This document shows, one piece after another, positions 7,979-16,936 of a stretch of DNA of 64,000 bases. Both the position numbers and the translations under genes were made by a program. Location: contig NZ_JONP01000001.1 in the NCBI RefSeq assembly GCF_000711725.1, positions 434,001 to 498,000 of the forward strand, in the 5' to 3' direction. Within the stretch, counting starts at the first letter, position 1; each line of letters opens with the position of its first letter. The notes under the pieces are model-generated. The model saw only the letters and a program-made list of their open reading frames with translations. It had not been told where the DNA came from and ran no database searches. Origin of the DNA: Roseomonas aerilata DSM 19363. Its GTDB lineage: Bacteria > Pseudomonadota > Alphaproteobacteria > Acetobacterales > Acetobacteraceae.

Positions 7979-8712
7979 GTCGTGAAGCCCTCCGGGGATT
8001 GCTCGGTGGCGCACTCCTCGTCCTCCTTTGGGAGGGCGTGGCGTGCGGCTTTGCGCTGCCCTCATACACCCTGCCTGCGGTCAGCGAGATCTTGGCAAGC
8101 ATCTGGGTGCAGCGTGCCAACCTGATCACGGGCGGCGCGACCACGCTGCTCGAAGCGCTCGCTGGTTACGCCTTCGGCACAGCCATCGGGATCACGCTCG
8201 CCACCGTCATCATCGTGTTGCCGTGGTCGCGGAGCGCGATTCTGCCCGTGGTCATGGCCGTGAATTCGGTGCCGGTTGCGGCCTACTCGCCGCTCGTGCT
8301 CCTTTGGTTCGGCATCGGTGTATCCTCCAAGATCGCTCTCGTGACGCTTGCGGTAGGCTTCACCGTCTTCCTGAGTGCGCTCGCGGGCTTCGACCGGGTG
8401 GACCGGCGGAGCGTAGACCTGCTGCGCAGCTTCGGTGCCGGCCAAGCCTCCGTGCTGTGGCGGCTTCGCCTTCCTGCGGCGCTGCCATTGATCGCCGCCG
8501 GTATGCGCGTCGCGACCGTTCGCAGCCTGATCGTCGCAATCGTGACGGAGATGCTGGGTGCTCAGAGCGGTCTCGGCTGGATCATATACCAGGCAGTCGT
8601 GGGGATCGATTTCGTCGGGGTTTGGTCCGCCATCTTCGTCGCTTCCGCCCTCAGCCTCGCCTTCTTCGGAGTTATTGGGTGGATCGAGCGCAAGGTGATC
8701 TTCTGGCGATGA
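7975..8712 (+). CDS. ABC transporter permease, second subunit
   Basis: A 245-residue permease paralogous to its upstream neighbour. The shared signatures are the LLRSFGAGQASVLWRLRLPAALP coupling-loop region and six membrane helices. The start is GTG 7975, inside the stop of the previous gene (GTGA overlap); the open frame extends further upstream but has no better start. Two distinct permeases with one ATPase and one receptor imply an ATPase homodimer on a permease heterodimer. Confidence 0.88.
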   Translation: MSREALRGLLGGALLVLLWEGVACGFALPSYTLPAVSEILASIWVQRANLITGGATTLLEALAGYAFGTAIGITLATVIIVLPWSRSAILPVVMAVNSVPVAAYSPLVLLWFGIGVSSKIALVTLAVGFTVFLSALAGFDRVDRRSVDLLRSFGAGQASVLWRLRLPAALPLIAAGMRVATVRSLIVAIVTEMLGAQSGLGWIIYQAVVGIDFVGVWSAIFVASALSLAFFGVIGWIERKVIFWR

Positions 8713-10001
8713 CCCGTGAGATGCATTTGGGCCTGTTCCTGCTGGGAACGGGGAGCCACGTGGCAGGCTGGCGCTACCCGGGGGCGGTAGATAGCTTCCA
8801 GGACATGGCCGCGCTGCGGAGGATCGCCGAGACAGCGGAGCGCGGGCGCTTCGACATGATCTTCATGGGCGACAACCTCTATGCCGAGCCGGCCGCCCAT
8901 CCGTCCTATACGCTGCGTCTCGAACCGCTGACCATGCTTTCGGCGCTGGCTTCTACGACGACCCATATCGGCCTCGGCGCGACGGTGGCGACCACCTACA
9001 GCGACCCCTTCACGGTAGCGCGGGCCTTCGCCTCACTTGATCATATCAGTGGTGGCCGCGCCGCCTGGAACGCCGTGACCGGAGCGAGCCCTGCTGCTGC
9101 ACCGAACTTTGGCAAGCTTCACCCTAACCATGCGGAGCGGTACGCCATCGCGCGTGAGTTCCTGCAGGTCGTGAAGGGGCTATGGGACTGCTGGGCGGAT
9201 GATGCGGTGGTTGCTGATCGGGAATCGGGACGCTACATCGACTCCGCCAAGGTCCGACCGTTGAACCATGACGGGCCGCACTTCAGGGTAAAGGGGCCGG
9301 TGAATATCGGCCGCTCGCCGCAGGGCCATCCGGTGGTGCTGCAAGCTGGAGGATCGGAGCCGGGCCATGCCTTGGCCGCCGAGACCGCCGATGTTGTCTT
9401 CTCCGTGGTCCAGGATATCGAGGAGGCGAAGGCGCAGTACGCTTCCTTCAAGGGCCGCCTTCCAGCGCTCGGCCGCAGGCCCGAGGACGTAACAATTCTA
9501 CCAGGGGTCATGCCGGTGGTCGGGCGCACGGACAAGGAGGCCTTCGAGAAGCTCGCCGTGCTGCAGGACTATGTGGACGGCGGCAATGCGCGCCAGCTGC
9601 TCAGCGACCGGTTCGGCCGGGACATGAGCGCCTACGATCTGGACGGACCAATCCCAGATATCCCACTGCCGGATACCTACCACAGCTTCGCGACGGTCAT
9701 GCTGAGCAAGGCTCGGCGCGAGGGGATGACACTACGTGATATCTACAACCTGATCGCGGCAGCGCGGGGGCATTGGGTGCTCTGCGGCTCAGCCGAGAAT
9801 GTTGCCAACACGCTGGAGCGGTGGTTCACCGAACGCGCGGCGGATGGGTTCAACGTGATGCCGCCCTACTTCCACGAAGGTTTTGAGGACTTCGTCGACC
9901 TGGTCGTGCCTATCCTGCAGGAGCGTGGCCTGTTCAGGAGGAACTATGCAGGCATGACCTTGCGTAGCAACCTCGGCATTTCCCGTCCGCCACGTGTCTG
10001 A
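8709..10001 (+). CDS. LLM-class flavin monooxygenase, NtaA/SnaA/DszA family
   Basis: A 430-residue TIM-barrel flavoprotein of the long NtaA/SnaA/DszA branch, which uses FMNH2 from a separate reductase to oxidise C-N or C-S bonds. The family start HLGLFLLGTGSHVAGWR, the GDNLYAEP loop, WNAVTG and VLQAGGSEPG are present. Known relatives attack nitrilotriacetate, dibenzothiophene sulfone and pristinamycin, and some cleave heterocycles. ATG 8709 overlaps the permease stop (ATGA), so it ends a six-gene transporter-enzyme operon. No flavin reductase is encoded nearby, so one must come from elsewhere. Confidence 0.9.
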   Translation: MTREMHLGLFLLGTGSHVAGWRYPGAVDSFQDMAALRRIAETAERGRFDMIFMGDNLYAEPAAHPSYTLRLEPLTMLSALASTTTHIGLGATVATTYSDPFTVARAFASLDHISGGRAAWNAVTGASPAAAPNFGKLHPNHAERYAIAREFLQVVKGLWDCWADDAVVADRESGRYIDSAKVRPLNHDGPHFRVKGPVNIGRSPQGHPVVLQAGGSEPGHALAAETADVVFSVVQDIEEAKAQYASFKGRLPALGRRPEDVTILPGVMPVVGRTDKEAFEKLAVLQDYVDGGNARQLLSDRFGRDMSAYDLDGPIPDIPLPDTYHSFATVMLSKARREGMTLRDIYNLIAAARGHWVLCGSAENVANTLERWFTERAADGFNVMPPYFHEGFEDFVDLVVPILQERGLFRRNYAGMTLRSNLGISRPPRV

Positions 10002-10660
10002 GGGCGCACGCGTTGGCGATGGTGGGGCATGGCCAATCTGCCGCCGGCGGGGCAGGCGGCGGGCGATGCACTAGGCCACGGCGTCGTAGCTGCGCGTGTA
10101 CATCTCCCGGACGTGGACAGCCACGGTATCGGGCCTGTGGCCGGCTGGCTCACCAGGGGCGAGTCAGTTGAGAAGACAATCCATGAGAACGTCCAGGTTG
10201 TCGTTGAAGAAGCAGCGAGTGGAGTACCGCTCTCACCTTGGGCATCGTGAAGGTGCCTGCAGGCACTCAGGCTTTGCCCTGCACTGGCATGCCGGCGGAT
10301 TTACTCCCCCCTCCGGTATCAGCCGGCCGCGCGCTAGAGTCGTTGTCTGTCGCCTCGTCAAGAGCGCGCCTGGCGAGTAACGGCCGACCGATGGTCTGAT
10401 GCGGCGGGCGCGCTCCGGGAGTTTCACCGCCGCTTGGCCCCTACTTCGCGCCGCCGGTCGGCGTGTTGCGCTGAGGCGAGGAGTGCAAAGAAGGCCCAAG
10501 TAGTCGCCATGCCCGTTCAAACGGCATCTGCCGAAACAGTTGCTTCGCCTTGGAACGATATAATCGTCAAAGGAGCTATTTTCTTTGGCAATCTTTCCTC
10601 GACAAGGAGTCATAGCGGAATCAGGTTCTTAGGGCGTCTCCTTCACGAGGAATTTGACCT
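10002..10660. other. Intergenic region, 659 bp, no supported gene
   Basis: Short open frames here lack a codon pattern like the neighbours and overlap one another. The region is visibly less GC-rich than flanking genes. It holds a perfect 14-bp palindrome GTGCCTGCAGGCAC (10253-10266) and a lone TATAAT (10559-10564) about 95 bp before the helicase gene. That hexamer has no good -35 at normal spacing, so I do not call a promoter. Confidence 0.6.
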
Positions 10661-12643
10661 TTGCCTGCCCGTCCACTTCGGAGCCACCAGCGTGAGGTCG
10701 CCGCGATCGTTGCTGCGATGGCAACCGGCGAGGCCGGAGGGACAAGGGATATCCTTGCGGCCGTCACCCCTGGCGGAGGAAAGTCGCTCCTCCCGGTAAT
10801 TGCCGCACGTGCCCTGATCGGCGCGGGGATGTGCGAGCGGGTCTGCTGGGTCGTGCCGCGGGATAGCCTTCGCCTGCAGGCAGAGGAGGCTTTTGCCGAT
10901 CCGATGTGGCGAACAGCGCTCGGCCACAATCTGTCCGTCCGGGCGGCGGAGAACCTGCCGGGAGATCCCTGCCGTGGGCTCGCCGGATACGTCACCACCT
11001 ACCAGGGGATTGCCGCCGCGCCGGACCTGCATCTCGCGGCCTTCAGGGCCCATCGCTACCTCCTCGTGGTGGACGAGGTGCATCATCTGCCGGCGCTCGG
11101 CCAGGTCGAAGCGGGCGCGGGGCACGATGCACAAGGCGAGGCGTCGGCGGCGTGGTCCGCGGCGATCGAGCCGCTGCTCGCTCTCGCCTCGGCGCGGCTG
11201 CTGCTGTCGGGCACCCTGGAGCGAGCTGATGGGCGGCGGATCCTCTGGCTCCCCTACCGGGCTGGAGTAGGAGGGCGGCAGGAGGTGGACTTGGCGGCAC
11301 CAGACTGGGCGGTGGTGGGCTACAGCCGCGCGCGCGCCCTGGCCGAACGCGCGGTCCTTCCGGTCGCCTTTGGCGCCTTGGATGGCGAGGCCGCCTGGCT
11401 GGGCCCCGAACCCGAGGGCGGCGGCGAACGGCCGCGCCTGGGGCCGCACCGGCTGCGTGCCGTGGCGCCGAACGAATCGACCAGACCGGCCCTGTTCACC
11501 GCGCTCCGCACCGGCTTCGCCACTGGCCTGCTGCGGCGTGCCTTCGAGGCGGCGCGCAGCGTGCGGGCGGAACGCAGGGGGCTGCTCGGCCCGGACGCGG
11601 TGCGCGGGCTGGGCAAGCTCCTGGTCGTCGCGCCAGACCAGATGCAGGCGCGGCGCTACCTCGATATCCTTCGCGGCTGGGTGCCCGCGGCACAGGCTGG
11701 CAGCATGGCGCTTGCTGTCTCGGAGGAGCGCGGCGCGCACGAAACCCTGGCCGCGTTCCGCCTCACGGCCGATCCTGCAGTGCTCGTCACCGTTGCCATG
11801 GCTTATGAGGGGCTGGACGCGCCAGAGGTCTCGGTGGTGGCAGCGCTGACTCATGTCCGCTCCCGGCCCTGGCTGGAGCAAATGGTCGCGCGGGCGACGC
11901 GCGTGGACCCGAATGCCGGTCCTTACGAGAGGCAACGCGCCCTGGTCTTCCATCCCGACGATCCACTCTTCGCCCGCTTCCGCTGGCGGATGGAGCGAGA
12001 GCAGGGGACGCGTGCAAAGCCACCTCTGCCACCGCGACAGGCAAGGCTGGCACTGCCCGGCTGGTTGGAGGAGGAGATGGCGGAGGCGCGCGAGCGTCAC
12101 GGCATCGTGCCGCTTGAAAGCAATGCGCTCGCCCTTCGTCTGAGCACCCTGCGACCCGGCCCTGATCTCGCTGCGGGGCTTGCGGCCGCACGCGAGCCAG
12201 ACGCGCAAGGCGAGTTGCTCGAACCGCCCTCTGCGGCGGAACGGCGCCTTCGGCAGCGCCTCGCCGAACTCGTCGCCGCGCAGGCAGTGGAGGACGGGCA
12301 GGGAGGCGGCCCCGATGCTTCTGTTTCACCAGCACCCGTCGCGCCACGCGGGACTGGCTTGTTCCACGCGTACAACGCGGTGCTGAAGCGTGCTCTCGGC
12401 GGGAAGCCGCGGGCAGAGATGGAGCTTGCGGAGTTGGAAGCGGCGCTCGAATGGCTGGGACGCAACCGACTGCGTGACCACCTGCACCTATTGGAAGGTG
12501 ACCACCGTTACGGGTGGGCGGCAAGGCGCCGCGGTGAGTGGCGACCGCCGGTCGGCCGGCCTGCAGCGCTCTGGGGCGGCGGCAGGAAGGTTGCGGATCA
12601 CCGAGGGACAACGAAGAGACGCGTCGGACCGACAGGTGGCTGA
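10661..12643 (+). CDS. DEAD/DEAH-type SF2 helicase with unknown C-terminal region
   Basis: A 660-residue superfamily 2 helicase/translocase. Motif I TPGGGKS is at 36-42, motif Ia-like VVPRDSLRLQ near 65, DEVH box VDEVHH at 137-142 and motif III LSGT at 182-185. Motif V (VTVAMAYEGLDAPEV) is near 377 and motif VI (QMVARATRVD) at 407-416. The C-terminal ~200 residues are Arg/Glu-rich and unrecognised. The start is TTG 10661, with GAGGA about 10 nt upstream. It stands alone between two gene-poor stretches. Domain order recalls helicases of restriction or phage-defence systems and prophages, but no nuclease or methylase partner is present. The role is unassigned. Confidence 0.85.
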   Translation: MPARPLRSHQREVAAIVAAMATGEAGGTRDILAAVTPGGGKSLLPVIAARALIGAGMCERVCWVVPRDSLRLQAEEAFADPMWRTALGHNLSVRAAENLPGDPCRGLAGYVTTYQGIAAAPDLHLAAFRAHRYLLVVDEVHHLPALGQVEAGAGHDAQGEASAAWSAAIEPLLALASARLLLSGTLERADGRRILWLPYRAGVGGRQEVDLAAPDWAVVGYSRARALAERAVLPVAFGALDGEAAWLGPEPEGGGERPRLGPHRLRAVAPNESTRPALFTALRTGFATGLLRRAFEAARSVRAERRGLLGPDAVRGLGKLLVVAPDQMQARRYLDILRGWVPAAQAGSMALAVSEERGAHETLAAFRLTADPAVLVTVAMAYEGLDAPEVSVVAALTHVRSRPWLEQMVARATRVDPNAGPYERQRALVFHPDDPLFARFRWRMEREQGTRAKPPLPPRQARLALPGWLEEEMAEARERHGIVPLESNALALRLSTLRPGPDLAAGLAAAREPDAQGELLEPPSAAERRLRQRLAELVAAQAVEDGQGGGPDASVSPAPVAPRGTGLFHAYNAVLKRALGGKPRAEMELAELEAALEWLGRNRLRDHLHLLEGDHRYGWAARRRGEWRPPVGRPAALWGGGRKVADHRGTTKRRVGPTGG

Positions 12644-13029
12644 CGCAAATCACTTCCACTTTCACAGATGGGCGAGAGCAATGCGCCGACGCCATAATTA
12701 GTCATCCCCGCCGGGCGATAAACAACATGGATTAGAGTCACCTGCTGCTTGCCAGTGAAGGGTGTCGCTGAACGACACGCCCGGAGTTCTGCATACGCCC
12801 GCACCTGCCGATCCACTGCCTGGAAGATGGTGCGCATCATATGCGTCTTTCAGCTTGCGACTTTGATGCAGGCGTGGCGTTCCAGCACAGAGCGCTGTCC
12901 GAATCCTCCTGTCCGGAGCAGTCATCGCAACAAATCTCTGTGCTGACGACACGTTGTCGGGGTGCGCGTGCATGACGGGTGTGCGGCCATACAGCCGCTC
13001 CTGATCTTGGACGACACCGGAGTGGATGC
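12644..13029. other. Intergenic region, 386 bp, no supported gene
   Basis: Composition is less GC-rich than the flanks and no frame shows convincing coding bias. A small hairpin, GTGTCG-ctgaa-CGACAC, lies at 12762-12778. I see no terminator after the helicase and no clear promoter for the cytochrome gene. Confidence 0.55.
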
Positions 13030-14375
13030 ATGAGGCGTGCAGTGATAAGCGGAGGCAAGGGTCTTGCCCTTGCCGCGATCGGCTTGTTCGCGGCAGTGGA
13101 GGCGCGGGCTGCCGATGCACCTGCTGGTGCCGCCTGCCTGTCCGATGCCTCGCGTGCGGCCGCCGCGCGGGAGCGCGCGCCGGAAGATCAGCGCGGTCAT
13201 CTCGACGAGCTGATCGCGACCGCCGAACGTGCTGCCCGCGACAAGGACGGTGAGGCCTGCAGACGTGCTGCCGACGACGCGCTGCGCACGGCCGGCCTTC
13301 CGCCGCTCGCACCCATTCTTCTCTCCACCAGCATGGCCGGTGAGCGCCGCGGTGCAGAGGCGGCAGTCCCGCCGCCGCCCCGCCACAACAGGGCGCGCAG
13401 CAGCAGGCCGCCGCACCGGCTGCAGCGCCGGCACCGCCACCACAGCAGCCCGCGCCAGCCGCTCCTTCGCCATCCGCTCAGGCATCGGCTCCCGCTCCTG
13501 CTGGAGACGCCGCTCCCTGGCTGATCACCGGTCGGGAACTGCTTGGCAAGCGGGTCGTGGCGATGTGCAACTACGGCACGGAACTCGGGACCATTGAGGA
13601 TCTCGTGGTCTCTGGCGCGACGGAAGGCCGGGTTACCTACCTCATCGTTCGTCCGGCCGGTGCGCGCGGCGGAGCTGTGGCCTCCCTGTTTGGAGCGGCG
13701 GCCGACGTGATCGTGCCCTTGCAGGCGATGCGCTTCAGCGGCCAGACCGATGCCGTACGCCTTGATGCCACCATTGAGAAGCTGCGTGATGCACCGCGCT
13801 TCAGGGCCGAGGATGTTCGTCGTCTTCAGGACGATCCGACGCTAGGCCGCGCGCTGGCTGTCTACTACGGCGTGGAGCAGGCGCCAGCCGAGCAGGCCCC
13901 AGCGCCTGCCCCCACGCAACAGGCCGCGGCGGCACCTCCTCCCGCGGCCGCGCCGGCGCCGGCACCGGCACCGGCACCGGCCGGACCGACGAACCAGAGG
14001 GTAGTCGCGCCAGCCCCAGCCGCCCCGGCGGGAGGAGCGAGCCAGCCCAGCCCACCCGCCCAGCAGGCCGATGCTGCGCACGGCAAGACCGTGGCCAGCC
14101 GCGTCTGCACGGCTTGCCACAGCCTTGATCGGGGTGGGCCGGTGCGCGTGGGACCGCCGCTCTGGGGTGTGGAGGGGCGTCAGGTCGCCTCCGTGTCCGG
14201 CTTCAGCTACTCGGGCGGGTTGCGTAACCGCGGCGGCACTTGGGACGACGCATCGCTCGATGCGTTCCTCAAGAACCCGCGCGGCTACGCGCCGGGCACG
14301 CGGATGGCTTATCCCGGCATTCAGAACAACCGCGACCGCGCCGACGTCGTCGCGTTCCTCAACACGCTTCGCTAG
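13030..14375 (+). pseudogene. Periplasmic PRC-barrel / cytochrome c fusion, broken by a frameshift
   Basis: The first frame (from ATG 13030) encodes a signal peptide and a helical segment to about residue 100, then runs into spurious Arg/His-rich sequence ending at 13524. From about 13350 a different frame carries an Ala/Pro/Gln-rich linker, a PRC-barrel (WLITGRELLGKRV onward) and a second Pro/Ala linker. It ends in a class I cytochrome c with heme motif CTACH (14106-14120) and a Met-ligand region GTRMAYPG. The switch lies in a C/G-rich stretch at roughly 13344-13380 and equals one missing base or two extra. Intact, the product would be an electron-accepting periplasmic cytochrome for the adjacent dehydrogenase. 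A sequencing error is possible. Confidence 0.78.
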
Positions 14376-14386
14376 GGCATCGGACG

Positions 14387-15109
14387 ATGGCAGCGCCACC
14401 CAGTCATTGCTTCAACCGTCGCGGCTTTCTCGTGTCCACGGCGGCAACACCACTGGCCGGACTCGTCGGTCAGGCTGAGGCACAAACACCGCCCGCTGCA
14501 CCAGCAGCCCCGCCGGCAGGCCCAGAGCACGCGCCGCCGGCAACGGAGCAGGGCGCCCGGATTTTCCTGAACAACCCAGAATCGGACATGCTGACCGCGC
14601 TGGTCGACCGGCTGATCCCGGCCGGGGAGGGCGGACCGGGCGGCGTCGAGTCCGGTGTCGTCACCTTCATCGATCATCAGCTGTCCGGTACCTTCGGCGC
14701 TGCGAGCAACTGGTACATGCGCGGCCCCTTTGCGGAGGGAAAGCCAAGCCAGGGTTGGCAGTACGCGCTGACGCCGGCCGCCATGTACCGCCACTCCCTC
14801 GAAGCGCTGAACCGCGTCGTGCGGGCGGAGAGCGGCAAGGGTGTTGCCGAATTGGATGAGGTGCAGCGTGACGCGCTGCTGACGCGGATGGAGAAGCAGC
14901 CTTTCGATCTCAACGGGCTCTCCTCCTCCGTGTTCTTTGGGCTGCTGTTGAATAACACCATCGAGGGCTACTTCCCGGACCCGCTCTACGGCGGCAACCG
15001 CGGTGCCGCCACCTGGAAGCAGATTGGCTATCCCGGCGCGAACCCTGTGCGTGGCGACCTAGTTACCGACAAGACCCCTTACGACGGCGATCCCGTCTCG
15101 ATCGGATAG
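14387..15109 (+). CDS. Gluconate 2-dehydrogenase subunit 3 family protein (GMC dehydrogenase small subunit)
   Basis: A 240-residue secreted small subunit. The N-terminus has a twin-arginine signal (NRRGFLVSTAATPLAG) with cleavage near residue 31. The mature part begins with LTALVDRLIPAGEGGPG and contains FFGLLLNNTIEGYFPDP and GYPGANP, all signatures of the gamma subunit of membrane FAD dehydrogenases. It chaperones Tat export of the flavoprotein subunit encoded next. It lies 11 bp after the cytochrome gene and 12 bp before the GMC gene. It appears intact although both partner genes are broken. Confidence 0.87.
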   Translation: MAAPPSHCFNRRGFLVSTAATPLAGLVGQAEAQTPPAAPAAPPAGPEHAPPATEQGARIFLNNPESDMLTALVDRLIPAGEGGPGGVESGVVTFIDHQLSGTFGAASNWYMRGPFAEGKPSQGWQYALTPAAMYRHSLEALNRVVRAESGKGVAELDEVQRDALLTRMEKQPFDLNGLSSSVFFGLLLNNTIEGYFPDPLYGGNRGAATWKQIGYPGANPVRGDLVTDKTPYDGDPVSIG

Positions 15110-15121
15110 AGGAAGAACGCC

Positions 15122-16885
15122 GTGAAGGAGATGCCGAAGGCGGACGTCGTGATCGTGGGAATGGGCTGGACAGGTTCCATCGCCGCCCGCGAACTTGCAG
15201 CCGAAGGATTGCGCGTGGTTGGGCTGGAGCGCGGCGGCTTCCGTGACACCGCCAGCGACTTCCCTGCACCGAACGTGCTCGATGAGCTGAAATACTCCCT
15301 CCGCGGAGCCCTGTTCCAGGATCTTTCGCGGGACGCGCTGACTTTTCGGAACAACCCCAACGAGGCAGCGCTGCCGATGAGGAGGCTCGGTGCTTTTCTC
15401 CTGGGGGACGGGCTGGGTGGGGCTGGCGTTCACTGGAACGGGCAGCACTTCCGGTTCCTGCCAGCTGACTTCCAGATGCTGAGCCACAACAAGCAGCGCT
15501 ACGGCGACGGTGCGATCACCGATGACATGACGATCCAGGATTGGGGCGTCACCTACGAGGACATGGAGCCGCATTACGACCGCTTCGAATATCTTTGCGG
15601 CACCTCCGGCAAAGCGGGCAACCTGCGCGGCCAGATCCAGGAGGGCGGCAATCCCTTCGAAGGGGCGCGGGCCCGCGAGTATCCCACTCCGCCGATGGAG
15701 ATGGGACTGGTGCAGCAGCGCTTCATGGAAGGCGCGCGCAAGCTCGGGTTGAAGCCTTACCCTCAGCCTTCGTCGAACCTGTCTCAGGACTACACCAATC
15801 CTGACGGCGCGCAGATGCAGGCCTGCACCTACTGCGGCCACTGCGAACGCTTCGGCTGCTACAACTGGTCCAAGGCGAGCCCGCTCACGACCGTGCTGCC
15901 GGTAGCGCTGCGTAACCCGAACTTCGAGCTGCGGTTGGGCTCCCGCGTAACCAGGGTGGAGCTCACCCCGGACAAGAAGCACGCGACTGGCGTGGTTTAC
16001 GTCGATGCGCTGGGGCACGAGACGCGTCAGCCCGCAGACATGGTCCTGCTTTGCGCCTTCCAGATCCACAACGTGCGCCTGATGCTGCTCAGCGGCATCG
16101 GGACCCCCTATGACCCCGCCACGGGGTAGGGACAGGTGGGGCGCAACTTCAGCTACCAGACGGTCGCAACGGCGCGCGCCTTCTTCGAGAAGGTACGCTT
16201 CAATCAGTTCGCTGGCGCCGGCGCACTCGGTGCGATCGTGGACGAGTTCAACGGGGACAACTTCGACCACGCCCCGCACGGCTTCATCGGCGGCGGCTAC
16301 ATCATCGGTCAGAACACCGGGCTGCGACCGATCGAGCAGCGTGTGCTGCCCGCGGATTCACCGCGTTGGGGCGCCGCCTGGAAGCAGGCGAACAACAAGT
16401 GGTACGATCACAACGTCAATGTCGGGGTCCATGCAGGCAGCACGTCCCGGCGACAAAACTACATTTCGCTCGATCCGACCTATACGGATGACCTCGGCTT
16501 GCCGCTCGCGCGCATGACCTTCGACTTCTCCCCGAATGACCTGCGGATGCGAAGCTTCATGCTTGCGCGCGCGGAGGAAATCGCGCGGGCTATGAACCCG
16601 GACATCGTGAACACCAGCGCGCCGCCCGTACCGGCAAGCGTCGTGCCCTATCAAACGACCCATATCTGTGGCGGCGCCATCATGGGCACCGACCCGTCCA
16701 ACTCGGCGGTGAATAAGCGGCTGCAGAGTTGGGACGTGCCGAATGTCTTCTCGATCGGCGCGAGCGCCTTCCCGCAGAACGCCGGGTACAACCCGACGAA
16801 CACCGTGGGGGCACTTACCTACTTGTCGCTGCAAGGGATCAAGGAGGGATACCTCAAGAACCCTGGTCGGTTGATCGACATGTGA
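15122..16885 (+). pseudogene. GMC-family FAD dehydrogenase large subunit with in-frame stop
   Basis: One frame of 588 codons is interrupted only by TAG at 16127-16129, between TPYDPATG and GQVGRNF; the frame is the same on both sides. Before the stop are the FAD-binding GMGWTGS, LGDGLGGAGVHWNG and a Cys-rich ACTYCGHCERFGCYNW, matching the 3Fe-4S ligand region of gluconate/FAD-glucose dehydrogenase alpha subunits. After the stop are GGAIMGTDPSNSAVN and FPQNAGYNPTNTVGAL, the substrate-side residues. The truncated product would lack the C-terminal catalytic part. The intact enzyme would oxidise an alcohol or sugar acid in the periplasm and pass electrons to cytochrome c. Confidence 0.86.
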
Positions 16886-16895
16886 ACCGTAGTGG

Positions 16896-16926
16896 GCGCC
16901 ACTCCGCAGCGCTGCGGAGATGGCGC
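16896..16926. terminator. Bidirectional terminator between convergent genes
   Basis: An 18-bp perfect palindrome, CTCCGCAGC/GCTGCGGAG (16902-16919), is extended by GCGCCA (16896-16901) and TGGCGC (16921-16926) with a one-base bulge. It lies 11 bp after the GMC stop and 11 bp before the end of the opposing Bug gene, and is followed on the + side by pyrimidine-rich TCTCTCTACATT. Location and strength fit a shared rho-independent terminator. Confidence 0.75.
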
Positions 16927-16936
16927 TCTCTCTACA

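Noticed and set aside
10164-10240. Short minus-strand stretch reading STRCFFNDNLDVLMD, reminiscent of DNA methyltransferase N-termini
   Set aside because: Only about 18 codons between stops, with no methyltransferase motif following in any frame. Too short to support a remnant next to the helicase.
10559-10564. TATAAT hexamer as a sigma-70 promoter for the helicase
   Set aside because: The only plausible -35 (TTGCTT) is 13 bp away, outside the normal 16-18 bp spacing.
12698-13312. A 204-codon minus-strand open frame across the gap and the start of the cytochrome gene
   Set aside because: It is antisense to the signal-peptide region of the cytochrome gene, with Arg/Cys/His-rich low-complexity content and no domain.
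13030-14375. Programmed ribosomal frameshifting in the cytochrome gene
   Set aside because: No slippery heptamer plus downstream structure is evident. An adjacent partner gene is also broken, so decay or sequencing error is simpler.
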